From Pseudolabrys sp035718275 (GTDB lineage: Bacteria > Pseudomonadota > Alphaproteobacteria > Rhizobiales > Xanthobacteraceae), in NCBI GenBank assembly GCA_035718275.1, contig DASTHI010000033.1:61743-125742 (forward strand): a stretch of DNA of 64,000 bases. Reading direction: 5' to 3'. Below are positions 42,194 through 50,978 of this stretch, one piece after another. Position 1 is the stretch's first letter, and every line of letters starts with the position of its first letter. The notes beneath the pieces are model-generated. The model was not told the origin of the DNA. It was given only the letters and a program-made list of their open reading frames with translations, and did no database searches. The translations under genes and the position numbers were made by a program.

Positions 42194-44425
42194 ATGCCGG
42201 ACCTTCTGCTCGAGTTTCTCTCCGAGGAGATTCCCGCCCGCATGCAAGCGCGCGCGTGCGAGGATCTGCGTAGGCTGGTCACAGATCGCCTGGTGTCCGC
42301 CGGGCTCATGTACGAAGGTGCCAAGGCATTCGCGACCCCGCGCCGGCTCACTTTGTCGGTACACGGAATTCCGGCGCGTCAGCCCGATGCGAAGGAAGAA
42401 AAAAAAGGGCCTCGTGTCGGCGCTCCGGATTCGGCAATTGCCGGATTTGTGAAATCGGCAGGTCTCAAATCAATCAAGGAAGCAAAAGTCCAGCCCGACA
42501 AGAAAGGTGATTTCTATGTCGCAATCATCGAGAAGCCGGGCAGGCCTTCGGGCGAACTGATCGCTGAACTTCTTCCCGAGGTGGTAGCGAATTTTCCGTG
42601 GCCGAAATCAATGAGGTGGGGCACGGGGACCCTGAGTTGGGTACGCCCACTGCACTCGGTCCTTGCGATGTTTGGTCCGGAGACGGAAGAACCGGAGGTC
42701 CTGCGTTTTTCCGTGGATGGCGTGGCCGCCGGGGACGAGACGCGAGGGCATCGCTTCATGGCGCCTGCGCCGATCAAGGTCAGGCGCTTCGAAGACTATG
42801 CCGCGAAGCTGTTGCAAGCCAAAGTGGTGCTCGATCCTGCACGGCGAGCCGACATTATTCTGGCGGACGCTAAGAATCTCGCATTCGCGCAAGGATATGA
42901 GCTGGTCGAGGACGACGCGCTGCTTGCCGAGGTGGCCGGCCTGGTGGAATGGCCTGTCACGCTCATGGGCAGTTTCGACCGGGCATTTCTTGCAATGCCC
43001 GATGAAGTCATTCGTGCAACAATCCGTAACAATCAGAAATGCTTCGTGCTGCGCGATCCGCAAACGGCAAAACTCGTCAACAGATTCATTCTTGTAGCCA
43101 ACCAAGACGCCGCTGACGGCGGAAAGGCGATCGTTGCGGGCAACGAGCGCGTCATCCATGCACGATTGTCCGATGCGAAATTCTTCTATGAGACCGATCT
43201 GAGGACACGTCTGGAAGATCGGCTGCCGAAATTCGAGGGCATCGTTTTTCATGAGAAACTCGGCACGCAGGCTGAACGCATCGCACGCATCACGGCGCTT
43301 GCAGGTCAGCTCGCAACGAGTGTCGGCGCCGATGTTGCCACAGTCGAACGCGCTGCCTGGCTGTGCAAGGCTGATCTGTTGACGGAAGTGGTGGGTGAAT
43401 TTCCGGAGCTGCAGGGCTTGATGGGCCGATACTATGCCGAAGCGCAGAACGAGGACGAAGCGGTCGCGCATGCCATCGAAGACCACTACAAACCCAAAGG
43501 GCCGGATGATCTGGTCCCGGGAGATCCGGTTGCCATAGCAGTTGCGCTTGCTGACAAGATCGACACCCTGGTCTGTTTCTGGGCCATAGGAGAAAAGCCA
43601 ACTGGATCGAAAGATCCGTTCGCGCTCAGACGGGCGGCGCTCGGCATCATCCGGATTATTCTCGAAAACGAGCTCCGCCTCTCACTCCAGGTGTTCTTCT
43701 GGAAGCATTTCGCTTTGGTCGCGCGCGATGAAGCTCTTGCGAGCGCGATTGCAATGCTGCAGCCGCTGAATGATCAGATCGCCAGGATCAGTGCCAGCGA
43801 CATAGAGCTTGCGGTCAAGCTCGAAGTGCTGGTCTCCGAAAAAGCCAGGCAGGTTTCGAAGCCGCTGCTCGTTCAGGCGCACAGCTATCTTCATGAGGCG
43901 CACGATTTGATCGCGTTCATCGCCGATCGTCTCAAGGTGCAGCTGCGAGATCAGGGTGCGCGGCACGATCTGGTCGATGCGGTTTTTTCGCTTGAGGGAC
44001 AGGACGATCTCTTGATGATCGTGCGGCGCGTCGAGGCACTTGGAAAATTTCTCGACACGGATGACGGCAAAAATCTGCTTGCAGGCTACAAGCGTGCGAC
44101 GAACATCATCCGGATCGAGGAAAAGAAGGATCAGCGTGATTACACGGGCGCTCCCGATCCGAAACTCTATGTATTATCCGAAGAAAAAGCACTCGCGGAG
44201 GCGATCGATGCGGCCATCACGGGAGCTGCCGGCGCAGTGCGGAGGGAAGACTTTGCATCTGCAATGCAGGCCGTCGCGGCGCTTCGCCCACGTGTCGATT
44301 CCTTTTTCGAGAAGGTGACCGTGAATGTGGACGACAAGCGCTTGCGTGAAAATCGTCTCAGACTGCTGAACCAGATTCGCGAAGCGACGCGGGCTGTCGC
44401 GGATTTCTCGAAGATCGAGGGCTAA
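42194..44425 (+). CDS. glyS: Glycyl-tRNA synthetase beta subunit
   Basis: GlyS, 743 residues, supplies tRNA recognition. Landmarks are the N-terminal LLLEFLSEEIPARMQ, KSMRWGTGTLSWVRPLHS, an HD-like region with ARLSDAKFFYETDLR and FHEKLGTQAERIARI, and KPTGSKDPFALRRAALGIIRI. The C-terminal anticodon-binding part ends in NRLRLLNQIREA. No frame interruption. It should be cotranscribed with glyQ, although the 222-base gap leaves room for its own promoter. Confidence 0.97.
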   Translation: MPDLLLEFLSEEIPARMQARACEDLRRLVTDRLVSAGLMYEGAKAFATPRRLTLSVHGIPARQPDAKEEKKGPRVGAPDSAIAGFVKSAGLKSIKEAKVQPDKKGDFYVAIIEKPGRPSGELIAELLPEVVANFPWPKSMRWGTGTLSWVRPLHSVLAMFGPETEEPEVLRFSVDGVAAGDETRGHRFMAPAPIKVRRFEDYAAKLLQAKVVLDPARRADIILADAKNLAFAQGYELVEDDALLAEVAGLVEWPVTLMGSFDRAFLAMPDEVIRATIRNNQKCFVLRDPQTAKLVNRFILVANQDAADGGKAIVAGNERVIHARLSDAKFFYETDLRTRLEDRLPKFEGIVFHEKLGTQAERIARITALAGQLATSVGADVATVERAAWLCKADLLTEVVGEFPELQGLMGRYYAEAQNEDEAVAHAIEDHYKPKGPDDLVPGDPVAIAVALADKIDTLVCFWAIGEKPTGSKDPFALRRAALGIIRIILENELRLSLQVFFWKHFALVARDEALASAIAMLQPLNDQIARISASDIELAVKLEVLVSEKARQVSKPLLVQAHSYLHEAHDLIAFIADRLKVQLRDQGARHDLVDAVFSLEGQDDLLMIVRRVEALGKFLDTDDGKNLLAGYKRATNIIRIEEKKDQRDYTGAPDPKLYVLSEEKALAEAIDAAITGAAGAVRREDFASAMQAVAALRPRVDSFFEKVTVNVDDKRLRENRLRLLNQIREATRAVADFSKIEG

Positions 44426-44530
44426 TGCTCCGATCTGAGGCCGAATTGCGGGAGGGTATTGCGAATCAAAGAGGGAACTGCAGTACCCAGCTTATAGTTT
44501 GATCCATCGCCAACCAACCGGGAACACAAC

Positions 44531-44674
44531 ATGGTCGTCGGAATTTCGCATCTGCAGCCGATTGTCGCTCTTGTCGCGGGCATTCTCATTCTCGTCATCC
44601 CGCGTTTGCTCAACATCATTGTGGCTGTATACCTGATCCTCATCGGTCTGCTCGGGCTTGGAGTTCTGCGCTAG
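44531..44674 (+). CDS. DUF3096 small membrane protein
   Basis: A 47-residue protein, almost entirely hydrophobic, with two predicted helices: QPIVALVAGILILVIP and NIIVAVYLILIGLLGLG. It matches DUF3096, a family of tiny inner-membrane proteins of unknown function in proteobacteria. GGGAAC lies upstream of ATG 44531. It stands alone between glyS and ppdK. Confidence 0.8.
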   Translation: MVVGISHLQPIVALVAGILILVIPRLLNIIVAVYLILIGLLGLGVLR

Positions 44675-44745
44675 CGGAATTACGGCTTGCGCCGGCCCGC
44701 TCTGCAGTGCTTTTTTAGTAACGTTGCTTCGCGTAGAATCTGACC

Positions 44746-47523
44746 ATGGCCAAGCGAAAACGTCGTCGCGTCAGCGCCAAGAGCAAGAAGCGCAGTTTAC
44801 GTAAGCCCGGGCGATCGGCTTCCCGGTCGACGGCCCCTGTGTCCAGAGGAAAGTGGGTCTATAGCTTCGGCGATGGCCGCGCCGAGGGAAAGTCATCGAT
44901 GCGCGATTTGCTTGGTGGCAAAGGAGCCGGCCTCGCGGAGATGGCGAGTCTGGGCCTTCCGGTCCCGCCGGGCTTTACGATCACGACCGAAGTCTGCACC
45001 TATTATTATTCACATAACAAACAATATCCAAAGCACCTGCAGTCGCAGGTGGAAAAAGCCTTGGCACAGGTCGGCCGGCTGACCGGAAAGAAATTCGGCG
45101 ACAGCTCCAATCCGCTGCTTGTCTCGGTGCGATCCGGTGCCCGTGCCTCGATGCCGGGAATGATGGATACTGTTCTCAATCTCGGACTCAACGACGAAAC
45201 CGTCGTGGCCCTGGCGAAAAAATCCGGAGATCGGCGTTTCGCCTATGACAGCTATCGTCGATTCATCACGATGTACTCCGACGTGGTGCTCGGGATCGGC
45301 CATGAGCATTTTGAGGAGTTGCTGGATCGCCACAAGGAGCGGGAGGGCTACAGTCTCGACACCGATCTCTCCGCCGACGACTGGGCCGACTTGGTGCTGC
45401 AGTACAAAAAACGCGTGAACGATGAACTGGGCAAGGAATTTCCGCAGGATCCGCACGAGCAGCTCTGGGGCGCGATCGGCGCAGTTTTCGGCTCGTGGAT
45501 GAACCAGCGTGCGGTGACATATCGCAAGCTGCACGGCATTCCGGAAAGCTGGGGCACCGCGGTCAATGTCCAGGCCATGGTCTTCGGGAATATGGGCGAC
45601 ACCTCGGCGACGGGCGTTGCATTCACGCGCAATCCGTCGACCGGAGAGAAGAAGCTTTACGGCGAATTCCTGATCAATGCGCAGGGTGAAGATGTCGTAG
45701 CGGGCATTCGCACGCCTCAGGAAATCACCGAGGAGGCTCGCAAGGAGGCTGGCTCCGATAAGCCTTCGATGGAATACGCGCTGCCGAAAGCTTATGCCGA
45801 GTTGAAGCGCATCCACGGCGTGCTCGAGCGTCATTACCGCGACATGCAGGACCTGGAATTCACAGTCGAGCAGGGCAAGTTGTGGATGCTGCAGACGCGG
45901 GCGGGCAAGCGCACGGCCAAAGCAGCACTGCGGATCGCCGTCGAACTCGCGAATGAAGGGCTTATTTCAAGAAACGATGCGGTTCTACGGGTAGACCCGC
46001 TGACGCTCGACCAGCTTCTCCATCCCACCATAGATCCGCGCGCGCACCGTCGCGTCATCGCGACCGGACTCCCGGCATCGCCAGGAGCTGCCACCGGCGA
46101 GATCGTCTTTTCGCCAGACGAAGCCGCCGAGCTCAAATCAGAAGGCAGGCGCGTTGTTCTCGTCCGCGTGGAAACCTCGCCCGAAGACATCCACGGCATG
46201 CATGCGGCGGAAGGCATTCTCACCACGCGCGGGGGCATGACGTCTCACGCCGCCGTCGTCGCGCGCGGAATGGGAAAGCCCTGCGTCTCCGGGGCCGGTT
46301 CGCTCAGGGTGGATTACGCCGGCGGCACGATGACGGCAGGCGGACAGACCTTCAAGAAGGGGGACTACATAACGATCGATGGTTCGACGGGCCAGGTGCT
46401 CGCAGGCAAGGTCGAGATGATCGAGCCGCAGCTGTCCGGTGAATTTGCGACCTTGATCGGCTGGGCCGACAAGGTGCGCCGTCTGGGCGTGCGGGCGAAT
46501 GCCGACACATCCACCGACGCAAAGGCGGCAATTCGTTTCGGAGCGGAAGGGATAGGCCTTTGCCGCACCGAGCACATGTTCTTCGAGGAGGGACGCATCC
46601 AGGCGGTGCGCGAGATGATTCTTGCCGACGATGAGAGATCTCGCCGTGCAGCTATCGTCAAGCTCTTGCCGATGCAACGTGCCGATTTCGTCGAGCTTTT
46701 CAAGATCATGGCTGGGAGGCCGGTGACGATCCGCCTGCTCGATCCGCCGCTGCATGAATTCCTCCCGCATGGCGAAGAAGAGATCGCCGAGGTTGCGGCG
46801 GCCATGCACGCCGACCCGAAGAAACTCGCAGCGCGCGCCAGCGAACTCTCGGAGTTCAATCCCATGCTGGGGTTCCGAGGATGCCGGATCGCCATAGCCT
46901 ATCCTGAAATCGCCGAAATGCAGGCCCGCGCCATATTCGAAGCGGCCGATGAGGCGGCCAAGAGCACCGGCAATCCAGTCGTGCCGGAAGTTATGGTGCC
47001 GCTGATTGCGACCAAAGCCGAGCTCGACATTGTCAAAGCGCACATCGACGCCATGGCCGAAGCCGTCGCGAAGGAGAGAAATACGAAGATCAACTACCAG
47101 GTCGGGACCATGATCGAACTGCCGCGTGCCTCGCTGCTTGCCGGAGAGATTGCGCAGAGCGCCGAATTCTTTTCCTTTGGCACGAACGATCTCACTCAAA
47201 CTACGTTTGGTATTTCGCGCGATGACGCGGCAAGTTTTCTCGGCATTTATACCGCGCGCGGAATCCTGGCAGCCGATCCTTTCGTGTCGATCGATCGCGA
47301 GGGTGTCGGCGAACTCGTGAAGATCGGGGTCGAACGGGGCCGCAAAGTGCGGCCAAAGCTCAAGGTGGGCATTTGCGGCGAGCACGGCGGTGATCCGGCC
47401 TCTGTCGCATTCTGTCACCAGGCGAAGCTTGATTACGTGTCATGCTCGCCTTTCCGTGTGCCAATCGCGCGCCTGGCCGCTGCGCAGGCTGCGCTGGGCA
47501 AGCCCGTTGCCAGCCAGGCCTGA
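44746..47523 (+). CDS. ppdK: Pyruvate, phosphate dikinase
   Basis: PPDK, 925 residues, interconverts pyruvate, ATP and Pi with PEP, AMP and PPi. Domains in order: N-terminal ATP-grasp (LLGGKGAGLAEMASLGLPVP, VRSGARASMPGMMDTVLN), central phosphohistidine domain with GGMTSHAAVVARGMGKPCV, and the C-terminal PEP/pyruvate barrel with FGTNDLTQTTFGISRDD and VGICGEHGGDP. An extra 33-residue Lys/Arg-rich leader precedes the normal start KWVYSFGDG. GANTC (GAATC) occurs just upstream of ATG 44746. Confidence 0.97.
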   Translation: MAKRKRRRVSAKSKKRSLRKPGRSASRSTAPVSRGKWVYSFGDGRAEGKSSMRDLLGGKGAGLAEMASLGLPVPPGFTITTEVCTYYYSHNKQYPKHLQSQVEKALAQVGRLTGKKFGDSSNPLLVSVRSGARASMPGMMDTVLNLGLNDETVVALAKKSGDRRFAYDSYRRFITMYSDVVLGIGHEHFEELLDRHKEREGYSLDTDLSADDWADLVLQYKKRVNDELGKEFPQDPHEQLWGAIGAVFGSWMNQRAVTYRKLHGIPESWGTAVNVQAMVFGNMGDTSATGVAFTRNPSTGEKKLYGEFLINAQGEDVVAGIRTPQEITEEARKEAGSDKPSMEYALPKAYAELKRIHGVLERHYRDMQDLEFTVEQGKLWMLQTRAGKRTAKAALRIAVELANEGLISRNDAVLRVDPLTLDQLLHPTIDPRAHRRVIATGLPASPGAATGEIVFSPDEAAELKSEGRRVVLVRVETSPEDIHGMHAAEGILTTRGGMTSHAAVVARGMGKPCVSGAGSLRVDYAGGTMTAGGQTFKKGDYITIDGSTGQVLAGKVEMIEPQLSGEFATLIGWADKVRRLGVRANADTSTDAKAAIRFGAEGIGLCRTEHMFFEEGRIQAVREMILADDERSRRAAIVKLLPMQRADFVELFKIMAGRPVTIRLLDPPLHEFLPHGEEEIAEVAAAMHADPKKLAARASELSEFNPMLGFRGCRIAIAYPEIAEMQARAIFEAADEAAKSTGNPVVPEVMVPLIATKAELDIVKAHIDAMAEAVAKERNTKINYQVGTMIELPRASLLAGEIAQSAEFFSFGTNDLTQTTFGISRDDAASFLGIYTARGILAADPFVSIDREGVGELVKIGVERGRKVRPKLKVGICGEHGGDPASVAFCHQAKLDYVSCSPFRVPIARLAAAQAALGKPVASQA

Positions 47524-47576
47524 TCCGCGGATTTGGCGATCGTGCCGCTTCGCCGTCGGGCGAGACGTTTGCCGGG

Positions 47577-48968
47577 CTAGACAGCTACCCTGCCGAGAAA
47601 ATCTTCCACTTCGAGGCGCAGATTGGCGACAGCCTGTTCGACCGCTTGAGAGGCGTCCCGGACCACCTCGGCCGAGCGCCGCGTTTGCGTTGCCGCATCG
47701 GCAACTTCCCCAAGCACGGCGACTACGTGGCCAGTGGCTTCGGCCGCGCTCGCGACATTGCGCGAGATTTCGCTGGTAGCGGAGTTCTGTTGCTCGACGG
47801 AGGCGGCCACAGCGGCCGTGTTCACGTTGATCTCCTGCATTCGCGAAGCGATTTGCCTGATTGCCTCGACCGCAGCCGAAGTCGAACCCTGGACGGCAAG
47901 AATATGGTTTGCGATGTCCTCGGTTGCTTTGGCCGTCTGAACGGCCAGTGATTTGACCTCCGAGGCGACAACGGCAAAACCTTTTCCCGCTTCGCCAGCC
48001 CGTGCCGCTTCGATCGTCGCGTTGAGCGCCAGAAGATTGGTCTGGCCTGCAATGTTGCGGATCAGCTTGACCACTTCTCCAATCTTCTGCGCCCCTTCGG
48101 CAAGTCCGCCCATTTCATCGTCCGTCGCGCGCGCCTCGCTGGTAGCCAGGCTCACGACATTCGTGGTCTGGTTCAGCTGCCGGCTGATTTCGTTGATCGA
48201 ATGCGCCAATTCATCGGCTGCAACGGCGGCCGTTTCAACATTGGCCGAAGCTTCATGGAATGCATGCACGGCGCTCTCGGCCCGCTGCGAGGTCTGCTCG
48301 GATGACCCGAATAGCCCGCTTGAGGTCGTACGCATCGCGCTAGCACTGCTGCCTACGGTCGCAAGCAGTTTTTCGACGGCCGGGCGAAACGACGCGATCG
48401 CGGATTCGACGATCGTACGTCGCTGCTCGTGGCCGCGGATGACGGCGCGTTCTTCCTCGGCCCGCCTCTGCTCGGTCACATCTTCATGGGTGGAGACCCA
48501 GCCGCCTCCAGGCAAAGGTTCATTCTTGGCCAGAACGATACGGCCATCGCTTGCATGAACATAATTGCCCTTGCTCTTTCCGGATCGCACACCGTCGATG
48601 ATCATCTGGCAATAGGCGTCCACATCTCCAGAAAACAGCCCTGTCTCTTTCCGATGCTCAATCAGTGCACGCAGCGAGCAGCCAGGCCGCACGATCTGCG
48701 GCGAGAGCCTGTACATTTCGATATAGCGGCGGTTGCACATCACGATCCTGGTCTGCGCGTCGAACATGTTGAGTCCTTGCGACATGTTGTCGATGGCGCT
48801 GAGGAGCCGCGCGTTGTGCTTGCGCAAGCGTTCGTACAGGAAAACGAGCGGTCCCATGGCCGCCAAACATGATATTGCGACCAGCAAAGCCTGTGTGGCA
48901 GTGGATGCGGACAGAAAATAAGCGATCATTCGGCCCCAAAGCTTTCCCGCGGGCATAGTGGGCGGCAC
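47577..48968 (-). CDS. Methyl-accepting chemotaxis protein with one PAS domain
   Basis: A receptor of 463 residues: an N-terminal transmembrane helix (about 25-45), a PAS domain (about 50-165, NMSQGLNMFDAQTRIVMCNRRYIEMY), then a helical signalling domain. The hairpin tip IRNIAGQTNLLALNATIEAARAGEAGKGFAVVASEVK is conserved. No periplasmic sensor is present, so it probably senses an intracellular or redox signal through PAS. No che genes are nearby. It is divergent from the small membrane protein at 49.0 kb. Confidence 0.93.
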   Translation of the reverse strand: MPPTMPAGKLWGRMIAYFLSASTATQALLVAISCLAAMGPLVFLYERLRKHNARLLSAIDNMSQGLNMFDAQTRIVMCNRRYIEMYRLSPQIVRPGCSLRALIEHRKETGLFSGDVDAYCQMIIDGVRSGKSKGNYVHASDGRIVLAKNEPLPGGGWVSTHEDVTEQRRAEEERAVIRGHEQRRTIVESAIASFRPAVEKLLATVGSSASAMRTTSSGLFGSSEQTSQRAESAVHAFHEASANVETAAVAADELAHSINEISRQLNQTTNVVSLATSEARATDDEMGGLAEGAQKIGEVVKLIRNIAGQTNLLALNATIEAARAGEAGKGFAVVASEVKSLAVQTAKATEDIANHILAVQGSTSAAVEAIRQIASRMQEINVNTAAVAASVEQQNSATSEISRNVASAAEATGHVVAVLGEVADAATQTRRSAEVVRDASQAVEQAVANLRLEVEDFLGRVAV

Positions 48969-49025
48969 CGATTGCGATATGGTTAACTATTGTTTTTCAC
49001 AGCAGACTTGTTGGATGTGACGCCG

Positions 49026-49304
49026 ATGAGCCACGCGGGCGTCTATTGGTATGCTTTTGTTGCAATTGGCGGGCTTGCGTTTGGCTTGTCAGGCGAACGG
49101 CGGCCATTTGGAGACGACGTGCTCGCACATCCTTTCGTGATCTATTTTCTGCTGGTGGGCATCGGACTTGTTGTCTTGCGGATCGTCCGCGGAAAGCCCG
49201 TGCCTCAACTGCTGCCGGAACGGACGCTGGCTCTGGGCTGCGCGGCCGGAATTCTCTGCTTTCTCGTCGGCAATTTCGTCGCAGTGCGGCTTGTCGGCAT
49301 TTGA
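49026..49304 (+). CDS. Small three-helix membrane protein
   Basis: A hypothetical protein of 92 residues with three hydrophobic segments: WYAFVAIGGLAFGL, VIYFLLVGIGLVVLRIV and LGCAAGILCFLVGNFVAVRLV. ATG 49026 is preferred to an earlier start at 48990 because it gives the compact membrane protein. No family is recognised. Lies between the divergent MCP gene and the cell-wall hydrolase gene. Confidence 0.6.
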   Translation: MSHAGVYWYAFVAIGGLAFGLSGERRPFGDDVLAHPFVIYFLLVGIGLVVLRIVRGKPVPQLLPERTLALGCAAGILCFLVGNFVAVRLVGI

Positions 49305-49414
49305 GGCTCGCCGCGTGTTGCGGAAGCGTGGCGGTTAACGCCTTCGCAAGGTTAATCGGTTCATAACCTGGGTTTCTGGAGCCATTGCCGGCGCGCGATG
49401 GTTGACGTTTCGGT

Positions 49415-50842
49415 GTGGCGTTGAGCGTACAGGGATCAGCTTCGGTTCGGCGCCGGCGGTTCAAAGCCGCGGCGCTCTGCATTTTGACTGTTCTCATTGC
49501 GGTCCTGCCCGATACGATCGCCTTTCAAGATCTCGGAGCATTGCTTGCGCGCCAAAAGGGCGTCGCGAAGCGCTGGCAGCAGCACCTGATCGCATCGCCT
49601 TTCGGTACCATCCATGCCGCAATGTTCAGCTTTCCGCGACCGGTCGGGACTGTCATACCGCATCCGCCGATATATGCGCTGGCCAATTTCGATCCGGCGG
49701 ATATCACCGGCTCGATCGGCAAGCAGGTCCTTGGCGATTTGAATGCTCCGCTGCAATTCCCAAAATCGAACCGGCAAGCCAAGCGCGATTCCTTGATTGC
49801 GCGAGCGCGCGAGCCGATGCCTCCCTTGCCGCCCGAACTCGCAATCGAACCCGTCCCCCGCAGTGACGCCGAACCCTTGAAGAATGACGGAAGCATCGGG
49901 CGGTTCGAACCATATGCACAATATGAATTCGTCAGCCGTTCACCGGACAGCGGGGCGACACCCGATATCGATCTGCCGTACGCAGACATTCCGCCAGCCA
50001 ATCTCACGCCGACCGCATCCGCGGATGTGAAAGGCAAGGAGATGACTCGGCTTTTCTTTGGCGCCAGCTCGATGGGAGCGCGCGAACAAATCGCGCCATG
50101 GGCTCCGGGCCAAGCGCCTGTAGTGCTTGCTTCGCGTGGCGATCCGGACATCAAGGAGTCCGCGCTCACTGCGACGTCGCCGGGTGCATCCAATGATTCA
50201 GGAGAAAGCATCGCCAGCAAGGGCGAGGTGACCGGAGCGGACCAGCGGCCGCGATCGCCGGCGGAGCGTCTGGCACTTTCAGGCCCCAGCCGCGCGAAAG
50301 CCGAGAAGTGTCTCGCGAATGCAGTCTATTTCGAGGCGCGTGGTGAATCCGTGCGCGGCCAGATAGCAGTTGCGCAGGTCGTCATGAATCGCGTCTTTTC
50401 GCCGTTCTATCCCAATGATGTTTGCGGCGTCGTCTATCAAAATGTCGGTCGGCATCTGGCATGCCAATTCACGTTCGCATGTGATGGCATTCCCGACATC
50501 GTCACAGAGCCGGATGCCTGGGAGCGCGCCAAGCGGATCGCGCGCGACATGCTCGATGGCAAGCTGTGGATGCCCGAAGTGGCAAAGTCGACCCATTATC
50601 ACGCCTATTGGGTGCATCCCGACTGGGTCAACGAAATGAAGAAGATCTACAAACTCGGAGTGCATACATTCTATCGACCGCGTGCGTGGGGCGATGGAGA
50701 GGATGAGCCGACATGGGGTGATCCCGAGCAGACCGCAAAGGAAGCCGCCAAGGAGGAGGCGAGGGCCCCGGTCAGCCACAGTCTTGAATGGTTGCGTTCG
50801 GAGGAGGGCCGGGCCTGGGCACGGCTGAACGTCCGTAAATAG
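49415..50842 (+). CDS. Cell wall hydrolase, SleB type
   Basis: A protein of 475 residues with an N-terminal membrane anchor (about 15-36), a long low-complexity periplasmic linker (about 60-290) and a C-terminal Hydrolase_2/SleB domain (about 295-425): AKCLANAVYFEARGES and the conserved ACQFTFACDG and STHYHAYWVHPDW. It probably cleaves peptidoglycan (lytic transglycosylase or amidase). The start is GTG 49415. GGTTAA direct repeats at 49333 and 49350 lie upstream. Confidence 0.85.
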   Translation: MALSVQGSASVRRRRFKAAALCILTVLIAVLPDTIAFQDLGALLARQKGVAKRWQQHLIASPFGTIHAAMFSFPRPVGTVIPHPPIYALANFDPADITGSIGKQVLGDLNAPLQFPKSNRQAKRDSLIARAREPMPPLPPELAIEPVPRSDAEPLKNDGSIGRFEPYAQYEFVSRSPDSGATPDIDLPYADIPPANLTPTASADVKGKEMTRLFFGASSMGAREQIAPWAPGQAPVVLASRGDPDIKESALTATSPGASNDSGESIASKGEVTGADQRPRSPAERLALSGPSRAKAEKCLANAVYFEARGESVRGQIAVAQVVMNRVFSPFYPNDVCGVVYQNVGRHLACQFTFACDGIPDIVTEPDAWERAKRIARDMLDGKLWMPEVAKSTHYHAYWVHPDWVNEMKKIYKLGVHTFYRPRAWGDGEDEPTWGDPEQTAKEAAKEEARAPVSHSLEWLRSEEGRAWARLNVRK

Positions 50843-50896
50843 GCCGTCGCCGAGCCATGCGTTTGGCAAATGGCCAGGATCACCAAATTTCGTTTG

Positions 50897-50922
50897 GGAA
50901 CCGGCGGGTGAACATCTATGTT
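50897..50922 (+). promoter_or_regulatory. EcfG-like promoter candidate upstream of the MFS gene
   Basis: GGAAC (50897-50901), 17 bases, then TGTT (50919-50922) fit the general-stress EcfG pattern GGAAC-N16/17-cGTT. The ends also form a perfect short dyad, GGAAC with GTTCC. It is 57 bases before the MFS start. Not proven; one copy only. Confidence 0.35.
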
Positions 50923-50978
50923 CCGCGCCTTGCCACGCGAACGCCGTGAGCAGGACGGTATTTTGCGGGAGCGATCGG

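Noticed and set aside
41312..42364. A 350-codon minus-strand frame across glyQ and glyS
   Set aside because: It crosses both conserved genes and the gap between them; no domain or ribosome site was seen.
46138..47418. A 426-codon minus-strand frame opposite ppdK
   Set aside because: No recognisable domain; ppdK is complete and conserved in the other strand.
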